Shown here: positions 23,491 through 33,689 of the stretch, one piece after another
Layout: each line of letters opens with the position of its first letter
How positions within the stretch are numbered: the stretch's first letter is position 1
Position numbers and translations under genes: made by a program
The notes under the pieces: model-generated
Databases searched by the model: none
What the model saw: only the letters and a program-made list of their open reading frames with translations
What the model was told of the DNA's origin: nothing
Source: Hydrangea macrophylla
Taxonomy: Eukaryota > Streptophyta > Magnoliopsida > Cornales > Hydrangeaceae
Reading direction: 5' to 3'
Assembly: GCA_033977485.1 (NCBI GenBank)
Contig: CM066990.1
Coordinates: 11,391,001 to 11,455,000 of the forward strand
DNA: 64,000 nucleotides

Positions 23491-23869
23491 GAGACACGGA
23501 CGGTTCAGATCAAAATAGATCCAACGGCTCATATGTTTTCCCGCCCAAAGTGACTGATAGCTATCATCTCGGGCACGTGAAGCATCGCCTTAAAAGTGCG
23601 TGCATTAAATGCTAACAAGACGGTTCGGTTACCACAAGAACGGTCTAGTTACATCCTCGCTAACATCGTTCGATCCTGACAAGGCCAGTCATAAGTTAAC
23701 ACATGGCAGAGGAAGGACCCGGGCCCACAGTGCCACAGCTCGATCCATACCCCGGTTGGCCGTTAAGACCGATCCTGCCTCGGGTAGGGTCCCGATCTGA
23801 TACCAAACGGTTCCTCGGGAGTAGTCTTGATTTTCAAACTTCATCTGATGGGACATCACATCAACTCTG

Positions 23870-23884
23870 AAAATGGGGGGCAGC
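23870..23884 (+). promoter_or_regulatory. Polypurine tract of Tat-B
   Basis: AAAATGGGGGGCAGC immediately before the 3' LTR start at 23885. Tat-A has the identical tract and Tat-C a near match (GGAAATGGGGGGCAAC), each just before its 3' LTR. Confidence 0.8.
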
Positions 23885-24449
23885 TGATATGCCTAGAAAT
23901 ATCCTTCTACAATCAAACCTCCGCGTCAACAGCAAAGGACCCGGATTACCCTGGAAAAGAGCTGGTAGTCCACTGTTCCTGAGGTACATAAGTGCAATTG
24001 CTCGGGAAGCACGCACAGCCTGTGAATGCAGCTTATTAGTTTCCTACTTCAGTCAGATGACTAATGGAAGGTGTATACAGTTTCCTAAACCATTTAGAAA
24101 ACCTCCCATGATTTCTGCTCATCAACTTGTAATTGGATTAGGTTTCCTTATCTTATTAATTGCCTGTTGTGGGTGGCCTCTTGCACATATAAAAGGGGCC
24201 ACTCACCCCCATTGAAGGGATCACATTCTTAACAGACAGAATAGCATACACATTCATCTCTGATGCATACACCCGACTGGTATTACTGGTAGTGCCGGCC
24301 CCAATTGTTGGCTCACCAGGCCCGCTGGTGATATGCTAGTACAGCGCACTGACGCACCCATGGACGTAGGTCACCTTATTAACGGGGCCGAACCACATAC
24401 AACCATTTGTGTTACAGTTTCTCTCTCTTACCAATTTTCGGCATCATCA
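23885..24449 (+). repeat. 3' LTR of Tat-B
   Basis: 565 bp, the same length as the 5' LTR, starting TGATATGCCT and ending GCATCATCA, then CATTG. Confidence 0.93.
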
Positions 24450-24885
24450 CATTGTGTGATATTTGGGCTTAGATCTTATGAATGATATCTTATCTAATAT
24501 TCTTATGAAATGTAATATACTACTATAGTATTAATTGTTGAACCAAATATAGTAAAAGATGATTACTTGGATGCTAATTGAGGCCCGTCGAGAGACAGGG
24601 CGAGTTGAGGATGTTTTAGTCACGGCAAAGGCTCCTTCCTCTCTCATACAAAACCCCGAGCCAAGTTCTTTGGTTATGAAAGGTCGGTGCCCTTTATCCG
24701 TTTGGGTGAGTTAAATTGGGTTTCTTGGTTCCCTGAAGACCAAGTGGCGACTCTGTACCTATTTTCAACAGACCCTTTCTTTTCTTTCAAATCAATTTCA
24801 AAACAAAGAAAAATCAATTCCAAAAGCCCGTCGAAAAAAGAAACAGGGGGTGGGCTCACGAAGGCCGCGTGTCCACAAGGGGATT
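24450..24885. other. Flank right of Tat-B, unassigned
   Basis: AT-rich DNA, then a segment with GTGGCGACTCTGTACC and GGGCTCACGAAGGCCGCGTG that looks like worn LTR/leader sequence of another gypsy element. Too short and too decayed to assign. Confidence 0.35.
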
Positions 24886-25372
24886 AAACCAATTGATTGG
24901 AAGTGTTTTAATCAATTGATGTTTCGATCGATCGATCGATTGAACTTTATTCAATCTTTTGATCGATTGGAAGTGTTTCAATCGATTGAACTCTAAAGTC
25001 AGTTTAGAAATCTATAAATTGGGCAGCTGCGTATAGAAAAAGTTGGAACGTCGTTTTAATTCCAAAAAGCTGCAAAACCCTATTCAGGGCTCCCAAAACT
25101 TCTTTTCCCCTCTATTAGGGTTCCCACCTACCCTAGCCTCTCCGTGAAGTGTTCGAGGAGACATAAGGGTGAAGATCGCTTAGAGGAAGCTGCTGGGCAT
25201 TGGATAAAAAGACATTCAGAATTGGGTTCAAGACACTAAAGTATTGCATACTAACCTTCTCTCTCCGCATCTATATAATTGATATGTAGTAGATCCGGGC
25301 ATGCTAATAAGTTTTTAAAACTTGTTTTTCCACTGTGCATGATTTAAAGTTTTTCGAAACCTAAATCCATCA
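24886..25372 (+). repeat. Truncated copia LTR fragment with GATCGATC palindromes
   Basis: Aligns with the right half of the LTR ending at 35032: paired CGATCGAT-type motifs, then TCTATAAATTGGGCAGCTGC, AAAGCTGC, GGGTTCCCACC, AATTGGGTTCAAGAC and the end AACCTAAATCCATCA. The left half is missing, and no primer site follows. Confidence 0.75.
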
Positions 25373-25890
25373 GTATTATATGTATTCAATGGCTATATAT
25401 GTACAAATATGTATGTGCATGTGGTGTGTGTATGTATGTATATATGTATGTATGTATGTATCTATCTATGGTCTGTGCATTTGGTGTGTATGTATGTATG
25501 CATGTATGCATGTATATATGTATATATAATAGAGAGATAGAGAGAAGAGAGTGTTATATATATAACTATGGGTATTTTCGGCATTAGCTAATTAAGAAGG
25601 GAAGTCATTGTAAATTTTGCAATCTAGAGATGAGGTGTGTGTAATGCAAATCAAAACCTCAAGGGAGGTCTATGTAATTTTGTAATATAGAGGGGTTGTC
25701 ACGCCCTAGAGTAGACTAAAAATAGGGAAAATATAAAATTTCAATTTTGGATCCGAAGACACGTGGCTGGTTGGAAGCCACTTTATTGTCCTCAACAATA
25801 TAATAGCAAGAAACATAATAATAATGGCATGTGTCTAATTTCAAACATAGCATAGCTAATAAACATTAGTATTCTTAAGTCAATAATATA
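25373..25890. other. Intervening DNA with TATG-rich microsatellite
   Basis: A TATG/TGTA-rich simple-repeat region at about 25378-25540, then AT-rich unique sequence. No coding potential worth naming. Ends in the left target duplication ATATA of Tat-C. Confidence 0.6.
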
Positions 25891-26417
25891 TGATACGCCC
25901 AAAATTGGCTCTACTCTATGACCGAGCGGTTCTATTCAATGATTGGCCCCTATCCCGACTAGGTTGTGCTATATAGCATCATCCTGAGCAGTCTGGACTA
26001 CCCGAGACATCCCGAGCACTATATGCCCAAAGCCCAAACAACAAGTCGGGAAGACCGCGTAGGCACAGCTCACCCAGGCCCCGAGGTATGATCCAGAATA
26101 TTCCAGATAGTTTCCTACTCAAGTTAGAAGACTAATGGAAAGTGCACATTGTTTCCTAATCCAATTAGGAAACCCCCATGATTGATGCTAATCAATCCTA
26201 AATCAGATTGTATTACTTAATCTATATATTTCCTTGTATGAGTAGGTCTCTTGCATCTATAAAAGAGACCACTCACCCCCATAGAAGGGGATCAGCTTTT
26301 TAGTCTATACAGCACCCCTATAGCAGTCATTATCACACCCGGCTGACCTATGGTAGCTCCAAACTATTGTTGGTTCACCACAGGTCCCGAATTTTTACAG
26401 TATAGTGAACGTGCTCG
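25891..26417 (+). repeat. 5' LTR of Tat-C, 3' end deleted
   Basis: Matches the 3' LTR up to GAACGTGCTCGG, then breaks. The last roughly 150 bp present in the 3' LTR are missing. TATA box ATCTATAAAAGAG near 26255. Confidence 0.82.
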
Positions 26418-26439
26418 GGTAAGAAGGCTGCATAGCGGG

Positions 26440-27640
26440 CTGACCGGGTCATCCTGCTTGTCCTGGCGGTCCTGACGGTCCTGACACTGAAGCAGATCAC
26501 CGTGACCATCGCACAGCTCTTGAAGATTCAGCATCAAACCCAGCAGTAGATCGAAGCCCTGCTGGCCCAACAAAGAAATCCTACAGTGGCTGGGAAATAG
26601 CCTTGGAACGTTGCATACGGTTGGGAACCGATCTTGACCAGACAACGTGCCCGAGCCAACCCATCCTGCATTGAGGATGCCACAGACATCAATGGTAGAC
26701 GTGCTGCCTAAGAGGAAATACATGGCCTGGGAATTGGTCCACGATCACTCGGCCAGGAGCCGGGATGATCTTAGGCACCAGATCAAGTGGAGTCACAGCC
26801 AAGCCTCATCCCAGAGGACAGGATGCTATGAAGAAGAAACCTCTTCCACCTATCTGACTAACCCCCCGAATACCGGGCGGGAAGGTGTAATGGCCCGTAT
26901 CTAGAATTTGAAGAAACATATCGATAAAATGGTCAAAGAGCTAGGCCAGAAAGCTACTCAAGACCATGTCAATACTGAGACGGAGTCACCATTCTCTAGC
27001 CTAATCATAAGGTTTGCCATCCCATGAAAATTCAATCAGCCTTGCCTGGATTCATATAATGGCTCGGGTAGCCCGGTAGACCACGTTTGGACCTATAATG
27101 CCCAGAAGGCTCTCACCACCAATGCCGACGAACTATACTGCCTAGCCTTTCCCAACAATTTGAAAGGCCCGACCACTCAATGGTTTCACTTCCTGTAGCC
27201 CTGATCGGTCAAAGATTTCAAGCAACTAAGCAAGTAGTTCATCAACCAGTTCATCGGTGTGCATGAACGGCCAAAGCCTGATATACAGTTGCTGACAGTA
27301 AGGCAAGGGAATAATGAGTCCCTCAAGGAATTCACCGAACGGTTTAATTAAGAGAAAATCAGATCTATGACCTTGATGAAACCATCGCTATTATAGCCTT
27401 TTGCTCGAGACTTTAGCACACCAAGTGCACCACATCATTTCAAAAAAACTGGTCAAAAACCTTGGTGAAACTCACAGAGATGGTCGGAAAGTACGTTGAC
27501 ACTGAAGAATTTCAAAAGACTAAAGACCTCAGGCATATAGGTGACGACCCCTTCAAGGAATAATAAAAAATGAAATCACCTCGAGAAGAACAATGCAAAT
27601 AAGCCCAATAGTTCTATCAGTTCTTCCAGTTCGTAGGGGT
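26440..27640 (+). pseudogene. Tat-C gag remnant
   Basis: Many stops, but recognisable capsid blocks: VDHVWTYNAQKALTTNADEL, LAFPNNLKGPTTQWFHFL, FINQFIGVHERPKPDIQLLT, ESLKEFTERFN. These correspond to the Tat-B gag segment at 4830-5105. No knuckle motif was found before the repeat region. Confidence 0.75.
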
Positions 27641-27830
27641 CTGTGTCCGGTAGCCCCGACCTGACCTCCAGTTCACAGCGGTCTGAGTCCAGCAGCCCCG
27701 ACCCGACCTCCAGTTTACAACGGCTGCGTTCGGTAGCCACGATGCAGCCTCCAGTTTATAGCAGTCAGGATCCAGTGATCCCAACTTTGCATCCAGCTCA
27801 GTATAATCAGGAGCTCGGGATCCTGACCTG
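27618..27830 (+). repeat. 42-bp tandem repeat (14 codons per unit) in Tat-C
   Basis: About four to five diverged units built on CCCCGACCTGACCTCCAGTT and CAGCGGTCTG. The 42-bp period keeps one frame open over 27643-27831 (SSPDPTSSLQ-type units), so it may once have been a coding repeat between gag and the lost pol. Confidence 0.7.
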
Positions 27831-27927
27831 ACCTCCTATCTTCATCACTCTAGATGAGCCTTCTACAGTGGTACTTGCCCGATCATCACGTGAGGCTCCA
27901 CATATTGTCAGAGAGCTCTTGCAAAGA

Positions 27928-28101
27928 CCTCGGGACCACACCCGAGGCACTTCAAAAGACCTTGGGCCATACTCGAGGCACATTAAAAGACCTCGAGATC
28001 ATACCCGAGGCATATAAAAGACCTCAGGGCCACATCCGAGGCACCTGAAAGACCTCAGGGTCACATTGGAGGCACCAAAAGACCTCGGGATCACACCGAG
28101 G
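27928..28101 (+). repeat. Six-hairpin array in Tat-C
   Basis: Six units with arms CCTCGGG/CCCGAGG and decayed variants (CCTTGGG, CCTCGAG, CCTCAGG), separated by short spacers such as CACTTCAAAAGA. It corresponds in position (between the pol region and the 3' LTR), unit number and arm sequence to 9681-9850 of Tat-B, but pairing has decayed in three units. Confidence 0.75.
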
Positions 28102-28282
28102 CATCAAAAGACCCTGCAACTACCAACGTTCCAGGTCGGCCACCTACAGTAATCATTCCTACAATGTCTACCACAAAAGCTTAGGGGGCAAGAGGGAATA
28201 AAAACTACAAGAGGTCACACCGGCTATTTACAGGCTTTGGGGTTAACTAAGTAAAACTCTTAGACAACTTGAGGGCCTACAA

Positions 28283-28700
28283 TATTCAGAGGCATAAACT
28301 CTGCTTAGGTCCAAACCGACGATAGAGGTAACTAAATCTCTAAGGCTGGTCAACAATAGAGGAGTAAAAGAAATCCCTAAAAAACCATACATTTTGGGTC
28401 TCTGCTTAGGTCCAAACTGACAATAGAGGTTATCCTCTTACGTTGGCCCACGATAGAGGAGTAAAAGACACTAAAGCGATATGCTTTAGGTTGATTCTAC
28501 CAACATGGTCCAACTCTTCTCCCAACAGTCTTAATGAAGGCTTGTTGGGTGGAAGATAACCATCTTGGGAAGCTAGCATAAAAAGGACCCTAAAGCAACA
28601 CGCTTTAGGTCAGCTTTTCCAACATAGTCAAATTCTTTTCCCCACAACCTTGACGAAGGTTTACGGGTAGAAGATAACCATCCTGGAAGCTTAGCTTCAA
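28283..28700 (+). repeat. Two adjacent direct duplications in Tat-C
   Basis: One unit of roughly 110 bp beginning CTCTGCTTAGGTCCAAAC occurs twice (about 28290 and 28400). A second unit of about 116 bp beginning CTAAAGC...GCTTTAGGT and ending GAAGATAACCATC occurs twice (about 28465 and 28580). Each unit also contains a short inverted repeat. No coding sense. Confidence 0.7.
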
Positions 28701-28917
28701 ATAAAAGGCTCTGAATTAGGCTAAGTCTCAACTCTTGACCAATTCTCGAGAACTTAATGATTCTGAACTAGGCTTTTAGCCAGTTCCCGAGAACTGACAA
28801 GACTAAGAAGTTCCAAGACAACTTTCTCGAGCACTCAGACAGTGGCAAGCGACGTCAAACAGATTTCCATACTTACCCTAATATAGCATCCAACCAACCT
28901 TGGAAATGGGGGGCAAC

Positions 28918-29537
28918 TGATGCGCCCAAAATCGGCTCTACTCTATGACCGACCGGTTCTATTTAATTACTGGCCCCTATCTCGACCAGGTTGTGCTACA
29001 TAGCATCATCCCGAGTAGTCTAGACTAACCGAGACATCCCGAGCAGTCTAGACTACCCGAGACATCCCGAGCGATATATGCCCAAAGCCCGACCAACAAG
29101 TCGGGAAGACCGCGCAGGCACAACTCACCCAGGCCCTGAGGTATGATCTAGAATATTCCAGACAGTTTCCTACTCAAGTTAGAAGACTAATGGAAAGTGC
29201 ACATTATTTCCTAATCTAATTAGGAAACCCCCATGATTGATGCCAATCAATCCTAAATCAGATTAGATTACTTAATATGTATATTTCCTTGTATGAGTAG
29301 GTCTCTTGCATCTATAAAAGAGACCACTCATCCCCATAGAAGGGGATCAACTTTTTAGTCTATACAGCATCCCTATAGTAGTCATCATCGTGCCCGGCCG
29401 ACCTACGATAGCTCTAAACTATTGTTGGTTCACCACAGGTCCCCGACTTTTTATAGTATAATGAACGTGCTCAGACATGCACGTAGATGTAGGTTCCTTC
29501 ATTAACATGGCTGAACCACACACAAAAAACTGGCCTC

Positions 29538-29573
<36 letters not shown>

Positions 29574-29614
29574 TAAACTGCTCTACTTTATCTTACCAAA
29601 TTTTAGCATCATCA
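28918..29614 (+). repeat. 3' LTR of Tat-C
   Basis: 697 bp. Carries an extra 28-bp unit (CCCGAG...CCGAGACAT) near 29018-29070 that the 5' LTR lacks, and a CT microsatellite at about 29537-29572. Ends TTTTAGCATCATCA, the same terminus as Tat-A and Tat-B. Confidence 0.88.
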
Positions 29615-30054
29615 ATATATATTATAGACCCAAATATCCAAAAGGAAACATAATTAAACATCATAAGTTTTGTGATAACACTTATTACTATAATCCGATA
29701 ACAACTAAAATTATTACATCATAAAACAAAAGATAACAGAAGACTATGGAGAGGTAGTCTTCAACTAGCGAATCCGTAGTGGTCCCCGTAGAAGTCTTCT
29801 CCAACATACCCCTCATCATAGGAGCCTTCATAAGAGAAACCCTTAGCGGCGTACTAGACATCACCATAGTTGCTCTCGGGCTGCATGCCTCCTACTAAAT
29901 CTGGCATGGCATGATGTAGAAGGTCCAGTGGTATAAAACATTGTCAACTTGACTATAAGTTGAGTAAGTATAAAGTCTCATAAAGCTCCGTAAGAAATAG
30001 TTATCTAGGTTCATTATTCTTTATTCGGATTATTACGTCTTTTGAAGTTATTAG
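29615..30054. other. Unassigned DNA with a decayed Gly/Tyr/Asp-rich reading on the minus strand
   Basis: The minus strand at about 29885-29755 reads a short run rich in G, Y, D and E (KGFSYEGSYDEGYVGEDFYG) with one stop before it. It may be the tail of a dead gene; I do not recognise it. The rest is AT-rich. Confidence 0.35.
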
Positions 30055-30117
30055 TGTCACACCCATCCCAGAGAAAATCATTTGCTTTAAATTACATAAT
30101 TGAATTTCAAGGATTTT

Positions 30118-31390
30118 CTTTTTTTCTTTCGGAAAATGGTAAATAGATTCCAAAAAAGGATGTACAAAAGTACAAGGGGCATACCCCAGGATATACAGAT
30201 AGAAGCAGGGCTCTGAAAAGGAACATGTAGCAAAGAAAGCTACCAATCAAGGGAGATTAACCCCAAAACAGCCAAAAACAAATCAATACAAAGCAATTGC
30301 CATCAACAAAAGAAGGACATTAAAGCCAATTACAAAGAATGGAATTAAGATTGCTGTGGTGCTTCCAGTTAACCCTTATGAGGTCATGGATCTGAGATAT
30401 TAAGCTCTTGAGGATAATCTCTTTGGGACAAAAAATGTGTTTGAAGGATCTATTGTTCCGCTCTTTCCATAATCCATAAACAGTGACTCCCAAGCAAAGT
30501 TTGGGGATTTGATGAAGTGTCGTCTTTCCTTTGAGGTGTTGAGCCATCCAGATCAAAGTGTCATTCCAACCTTGTCCATTCCAAGTCAAGCCACACCTAT
30601 GCATAATATCCTGCCAAATACCACAAGAGTAAGAGCAAGAAAAAAACAAGTGATTATGTGTTTCCATCTGAGAGTGGCAGAAAACACAAGCCAGGGGGCC
30701 ACGGGTGAAAGAAGAAATCCTATCATGGGTAGACAATCTGTTATGAGCTGCTAACCAAAGAATGATACTCGACCTAGGAGTACCTCCTTTAAACCACACA
30801 CTGTCATACCAAGGAACCTTGGGGTGATGGTACCTTAAATGATCCCAAATAAGGGAAAATTTAAATTTACCTGATGGAGTGACCTGCCAACTAACTTTGT
30901 CCTGAAGAGAAGAGGGTTTATAAAGGTTGGTGAACATAGTTCTAACTTCATCCAGATCAATGGAGTGAGAGCTAGGCCAATTCCAATCCAAACCCCTAAT
31001 AATGGTACTAACTTTAGCATTAATGTTAATGGCGGCATCATAAACAATCCTGACAGTATATTTATCCAACAAAGGCCCAACAGGGAGCCAATTATCAAAC
31101 CAGAGATAAGTGTTCTCACCATTCCCAATTCTATGAATAAGCAAAGGTTTAGAAATATATCGAAGTTTTAATAATTTTCGCCAATACCACGAGCATTGGG
31201 AAGGAGTTTTAACCTGCCAGAAACTTTTGTTTTTAAGCATATGCAGGTGGATCCAATTTTTCCATAGAGAGGTATTGGAAGGATCAAGAATACTTCCAAT
31301 ATGTTTAAGGTTCAAAATGGTGTTAGTTAAATTGATATCCTTGAACCCCAAACCTCCTTCTTTCTTGGGTCTACAAACTGTATCCCAAGC
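30118..31390 (-). mobile_element. LINE-d: 5'-truncated LINE in the solo LTR
   Basis: Perfect 15-bp duplication AATTTCAAGGATTTT at 30103-30117 and 31391-31405. The minus strand carries the last third of ORF2, a 3' UTR with the hairpin (30176-30187), TTTCCG and a short interrupted A/T-rich tail. Confidence 0.93.
30320..31390 (-). pseudogene. LINE-d ORF2 C-terminal part
   Basis: Open from the truncation point (IAWDTVCRPKKEGGLGFKDI) to the stop at 30320. Shows the zf-RVT region: GGTPRSSIILWLAAHNRLST, CVFCHSQMETHNHLFFSCSY. By eye about 90% identical to LINE-e over this region, so same subfamily. No RT core remains. Confidence 0.85.
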
Positions 31391-32907
31391 AATTTCAAGG
31401 ATTTTCAATGTAATTTGGAAATTAAGATGAGTAGTTGACTGTGGTCAACGGAAGGTGTCAAGTGAGGACACGGTGATTTGATAATCATTGAGGCATTCAT
31501 GTGATTAAGTGACATTTATGTGGATTAAATGTTATTTGACATATATGGTATATATGAATAGTAATTATGCCTATGTAGTGTAATTCCTAGAAGTGTTAAT
31601 CCCGTATAGGGATCATTTTGATGGCCTTAGCGATAACCAATAGGTTGTGTTGCATAAAAGGTAGGTTATCTAGAGATTCCACAAAATTAGTTTTCGGAAC
31701 GTAATCATTGACCCAAACGAAACTTTGACAAAAACTTTTATAAATTATAGTTTTTACTCGTGAAGTAATAAAATGGACCTGCGCGACGTTTCAGAGGATA
31801 ATTAAAAGATTTGAGAACTTGTGGGGAGGTAAACGTAATTTTTGAGAGTTATGCCTATATATAGTAAACTCAAGATTTTTTTCATAAATATCGAAAAAAC
31901 AATATCTTGGAGAGAGAGAGAGAGAGAGGAGATTTTATTCCCACGAGCTTCGCGATGGAAATCGACAACCTTCCAATTGTCAGTATTTCTCTAAACTTCA
32001 TTGTTGAACTCCTCGAGGTAAGAGCTAAGTTTGATGTCTCTTAGGCCTCGTTTGGCAACTTTTTACAAAAAAACCTAATATCATAATTTTGTGAAAAATC
32101 ATGTATAACTTTTAGAAATCGCTTATAATTGGAGATCCGACATTTAATCGGGCCTCTAGTTAATCCTTCAAAGTTAGAGAGAAATCGCACAAGGTATGAA
32201 TTCTAGATCTATGAACTATAGGCAATTTACATCTTTTTAAATATCGAACTTGATATTTTGGATCCGGGCAAAATTCATGTATTAATTAGGCCTATTAAGC
32301 ACATGAAAATACGATAAAAGCACGTATAAATGTTTATATGAGCATGCTATATGTCTACTTAGGTCAAAGGGGAGTTTGGGGCAATTCCATCCGGGGATAA
32401 ACTCCTCAAAGTTTGAGGATTATGATATCAATAGTTGTTGTGCCTGGTTTAGAGGAAGGCCCAGCCAGGGCACTAGGTGTGTGGAATAGGAAGGCCTTCC
32501 ACGACATCAATCTCATTTACCAGATGGAAATGTACCACTCTCCCTAGAGACTATTTGATGTGTTTAGATGTTTTGAAGCAGGAATTATCATATAAGAAGA
32601 GAGGAAAGAAAAAAAATGCGAAGAGTGAGGTCGATGGGATGACAGAATCGCTCTTGTACATGTTTTTGCTTTTTACTCCATGTTATAATAAGGTTTTGAG
32701 AAGTTGAAACCATGATTTTAGTTTAGAATCTTGGAATGGATTTGTAGTTATTGTAATCCGTAGTAAAACTCATGTATTATAGTATGGCATGTTGTAATAT
32801 AGTTGAAACCCCTTTGGGATTAGTTGATGTATGTTCTTTAATTCCCATTTGAGTTTGGATAGCCATAGATTGAAAATCTACAAAATTCTTAGCACACTGA
32901 GGGAAAA

Positions 32908-33269
32908 CAGTCGACTGGATTAGAGACAGTCGACTGGAGGCCTATTTTAAACCAGCTACTATCCTAATATTAAAAATCAGTCGATTGGATCCCCGACACA
33001 GTCGACTAGATCATGGGGTTAGAAATGTTATTTTCATTCTGTGAAAGAAACAGTCGACTGGGTAAGACCACAGTCAACTAGATCGTGTTTTCAAAATGGG
33101 AGTTTCTGGGGGGTTAGGATTTCAGTCGATGGGAAGGTACCAATTAACTAAGAACTTGACACCACAGTCGACTGGGTCTCCTGACACAATCGACTGGTCT
33201 GACTGCTGAGATTTTGACACCTCTGAATCTTGCATTTCTAGTCGGCCGGACCTCTGATTAGTTGACTGG
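32908..33269 (+). repeat. Six pairs of CAGTCGACTGG-type palindromes
   Basis: Motif starts: 32908/32927, 32978/32999, 33051/33071, 33123/33141, 33165/33187, 33239/33259. Within-pair spacing is 19, 21, 20, 18, 22 and 20 bp; first-to-first spacing of successive pairs is 70, 73, 72, 42 and 74 bp. Most copies contain the 8-bp palindrome AGTCGACT or a one- to two-base variant. Confidence 0.85.
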
Positions 33270-33449
33270 ATTGCTGGTTTCAACCAGGGTGTTTCTTTGA
33301 GTGTTTTCAAATGTGCCAAACTTTTTATGACTATGAATTTCATGGATTTTACTTATGTTTTATGCTGCTATTTACTTTAATTGAATCGGATGAGTTTTGG
33401 TGGCGTGTTACGTGTCCTATTTCCACCCGTAGCGGGATGGGTTATAACA

Positions 33450-33689
33450 GTTAGGGACTCATGACTATCTGAATAAAGACAAAGAAACCAGACTCATTCA
33501 CTCACCACAAACTTTTGATTGGAAGACTGAACCATTTGACAACTAACTCGATTTATGAACTCAACCTCAACAACTTATTTTCACAAACCGATGGTAACAT
33601 ACTTTTGGTTGGATTGTGCCCTCAAACCTGGTCTTTATGTACATGACGTTTGGCATTATATATATATATATATCATTTTTACATTTGAT
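33450..33689. other. Flank between solo LTR and copia LTR
   Basis: AT-rich, with a TA microsatellite near 33655-33675. Nothing coding is visible. Confidence 0.45.

Larger units (their letters stand above)
3450..24449 (+). mobile_element. Tat-B: Ty3/gypsy Tat-lineage retrotransposon with nested insertions
   Basis: Two 565-bp LTRs (3450-4014, 23885-24449) are flanked by the direct duplication CATTG at 3445-3449 and 24450-24454. By eye about 53 of 565 LTR positions differ (roughly 9%), so this is an old insertion. Order: LTR, primer site, gag, protease, RT, RNase H, archaeal-type RNase H, integrase, hairpin array, antisense gene, polypurine tract, LTR. LINE-b and CRM-1 are inserted in the 3' third, which stretches the locus to 21 kb. 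All coding parts contain stops or frameshifts. Confidence 0.93.
25891..29614 (+). mobile_element. Tat-C: internally deleted Tat-lineage element
   Basis: 5' LTR start TGATACGCCC at 25891 and 3' LTR 28918-29614 share most of their sequence. The duplication ATATA is at 25886-25890 and 29615-29619. A deletion removes the end of the 5' LTR, the primer site and the start of gag; a second removes protease, RT, RNase H and integrase. What remains is a gag remnant, a 42-bp tandem repeat, the six-hairpin array, two sets of about 110-bp repeats, a polypurine tract and the 3' LTR. It cannot encode its own replication. Confidence 0.88.
30055..33449 (+). repeat. Probable solo LTR (Ty3/gypsy type) with LINE-d inside
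   Basis: Starts TGTCACACCCATCCC and ends GGGATGGGTTATAACA, near-inverted termini of the kind seen in Tekay/Del-type LTRs. Flanked by ATTAG (30050-30054) and GTTAG (33450-33454), 4 of 5 matching. Without LINE-d it is about 2.1 kb. Contains a TATA-like CCTATATATAG near 31855, a GA microsatellite (about 31910-31930) and the paired-palindrome field at 32908-33269. No internal region adjoins either end, hence solo. Confidence 0.68.

Noticed and set aside
24740..24760. TGGCGACTC-type primer-binding site of another gypsy element
   Set aside because: The match is short, and no LTR end or internal region can be delimited next to it.
24687..24887. Small gene in the flank right of Tat-B
   Set aside because: A 66-codon frame in worn repeat-like sequence with no family resemblance.
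27928..28101. Rho-independent terminator cluster
   Set aside because: Hairpins lack downstream U runs and the context is a eukaryotic retroelement.
32477..32707. Small host gene (76-codon frame)
   Set aside because: It lies inside the probable solo LTR, is short, low in information and without a recognisable motif.
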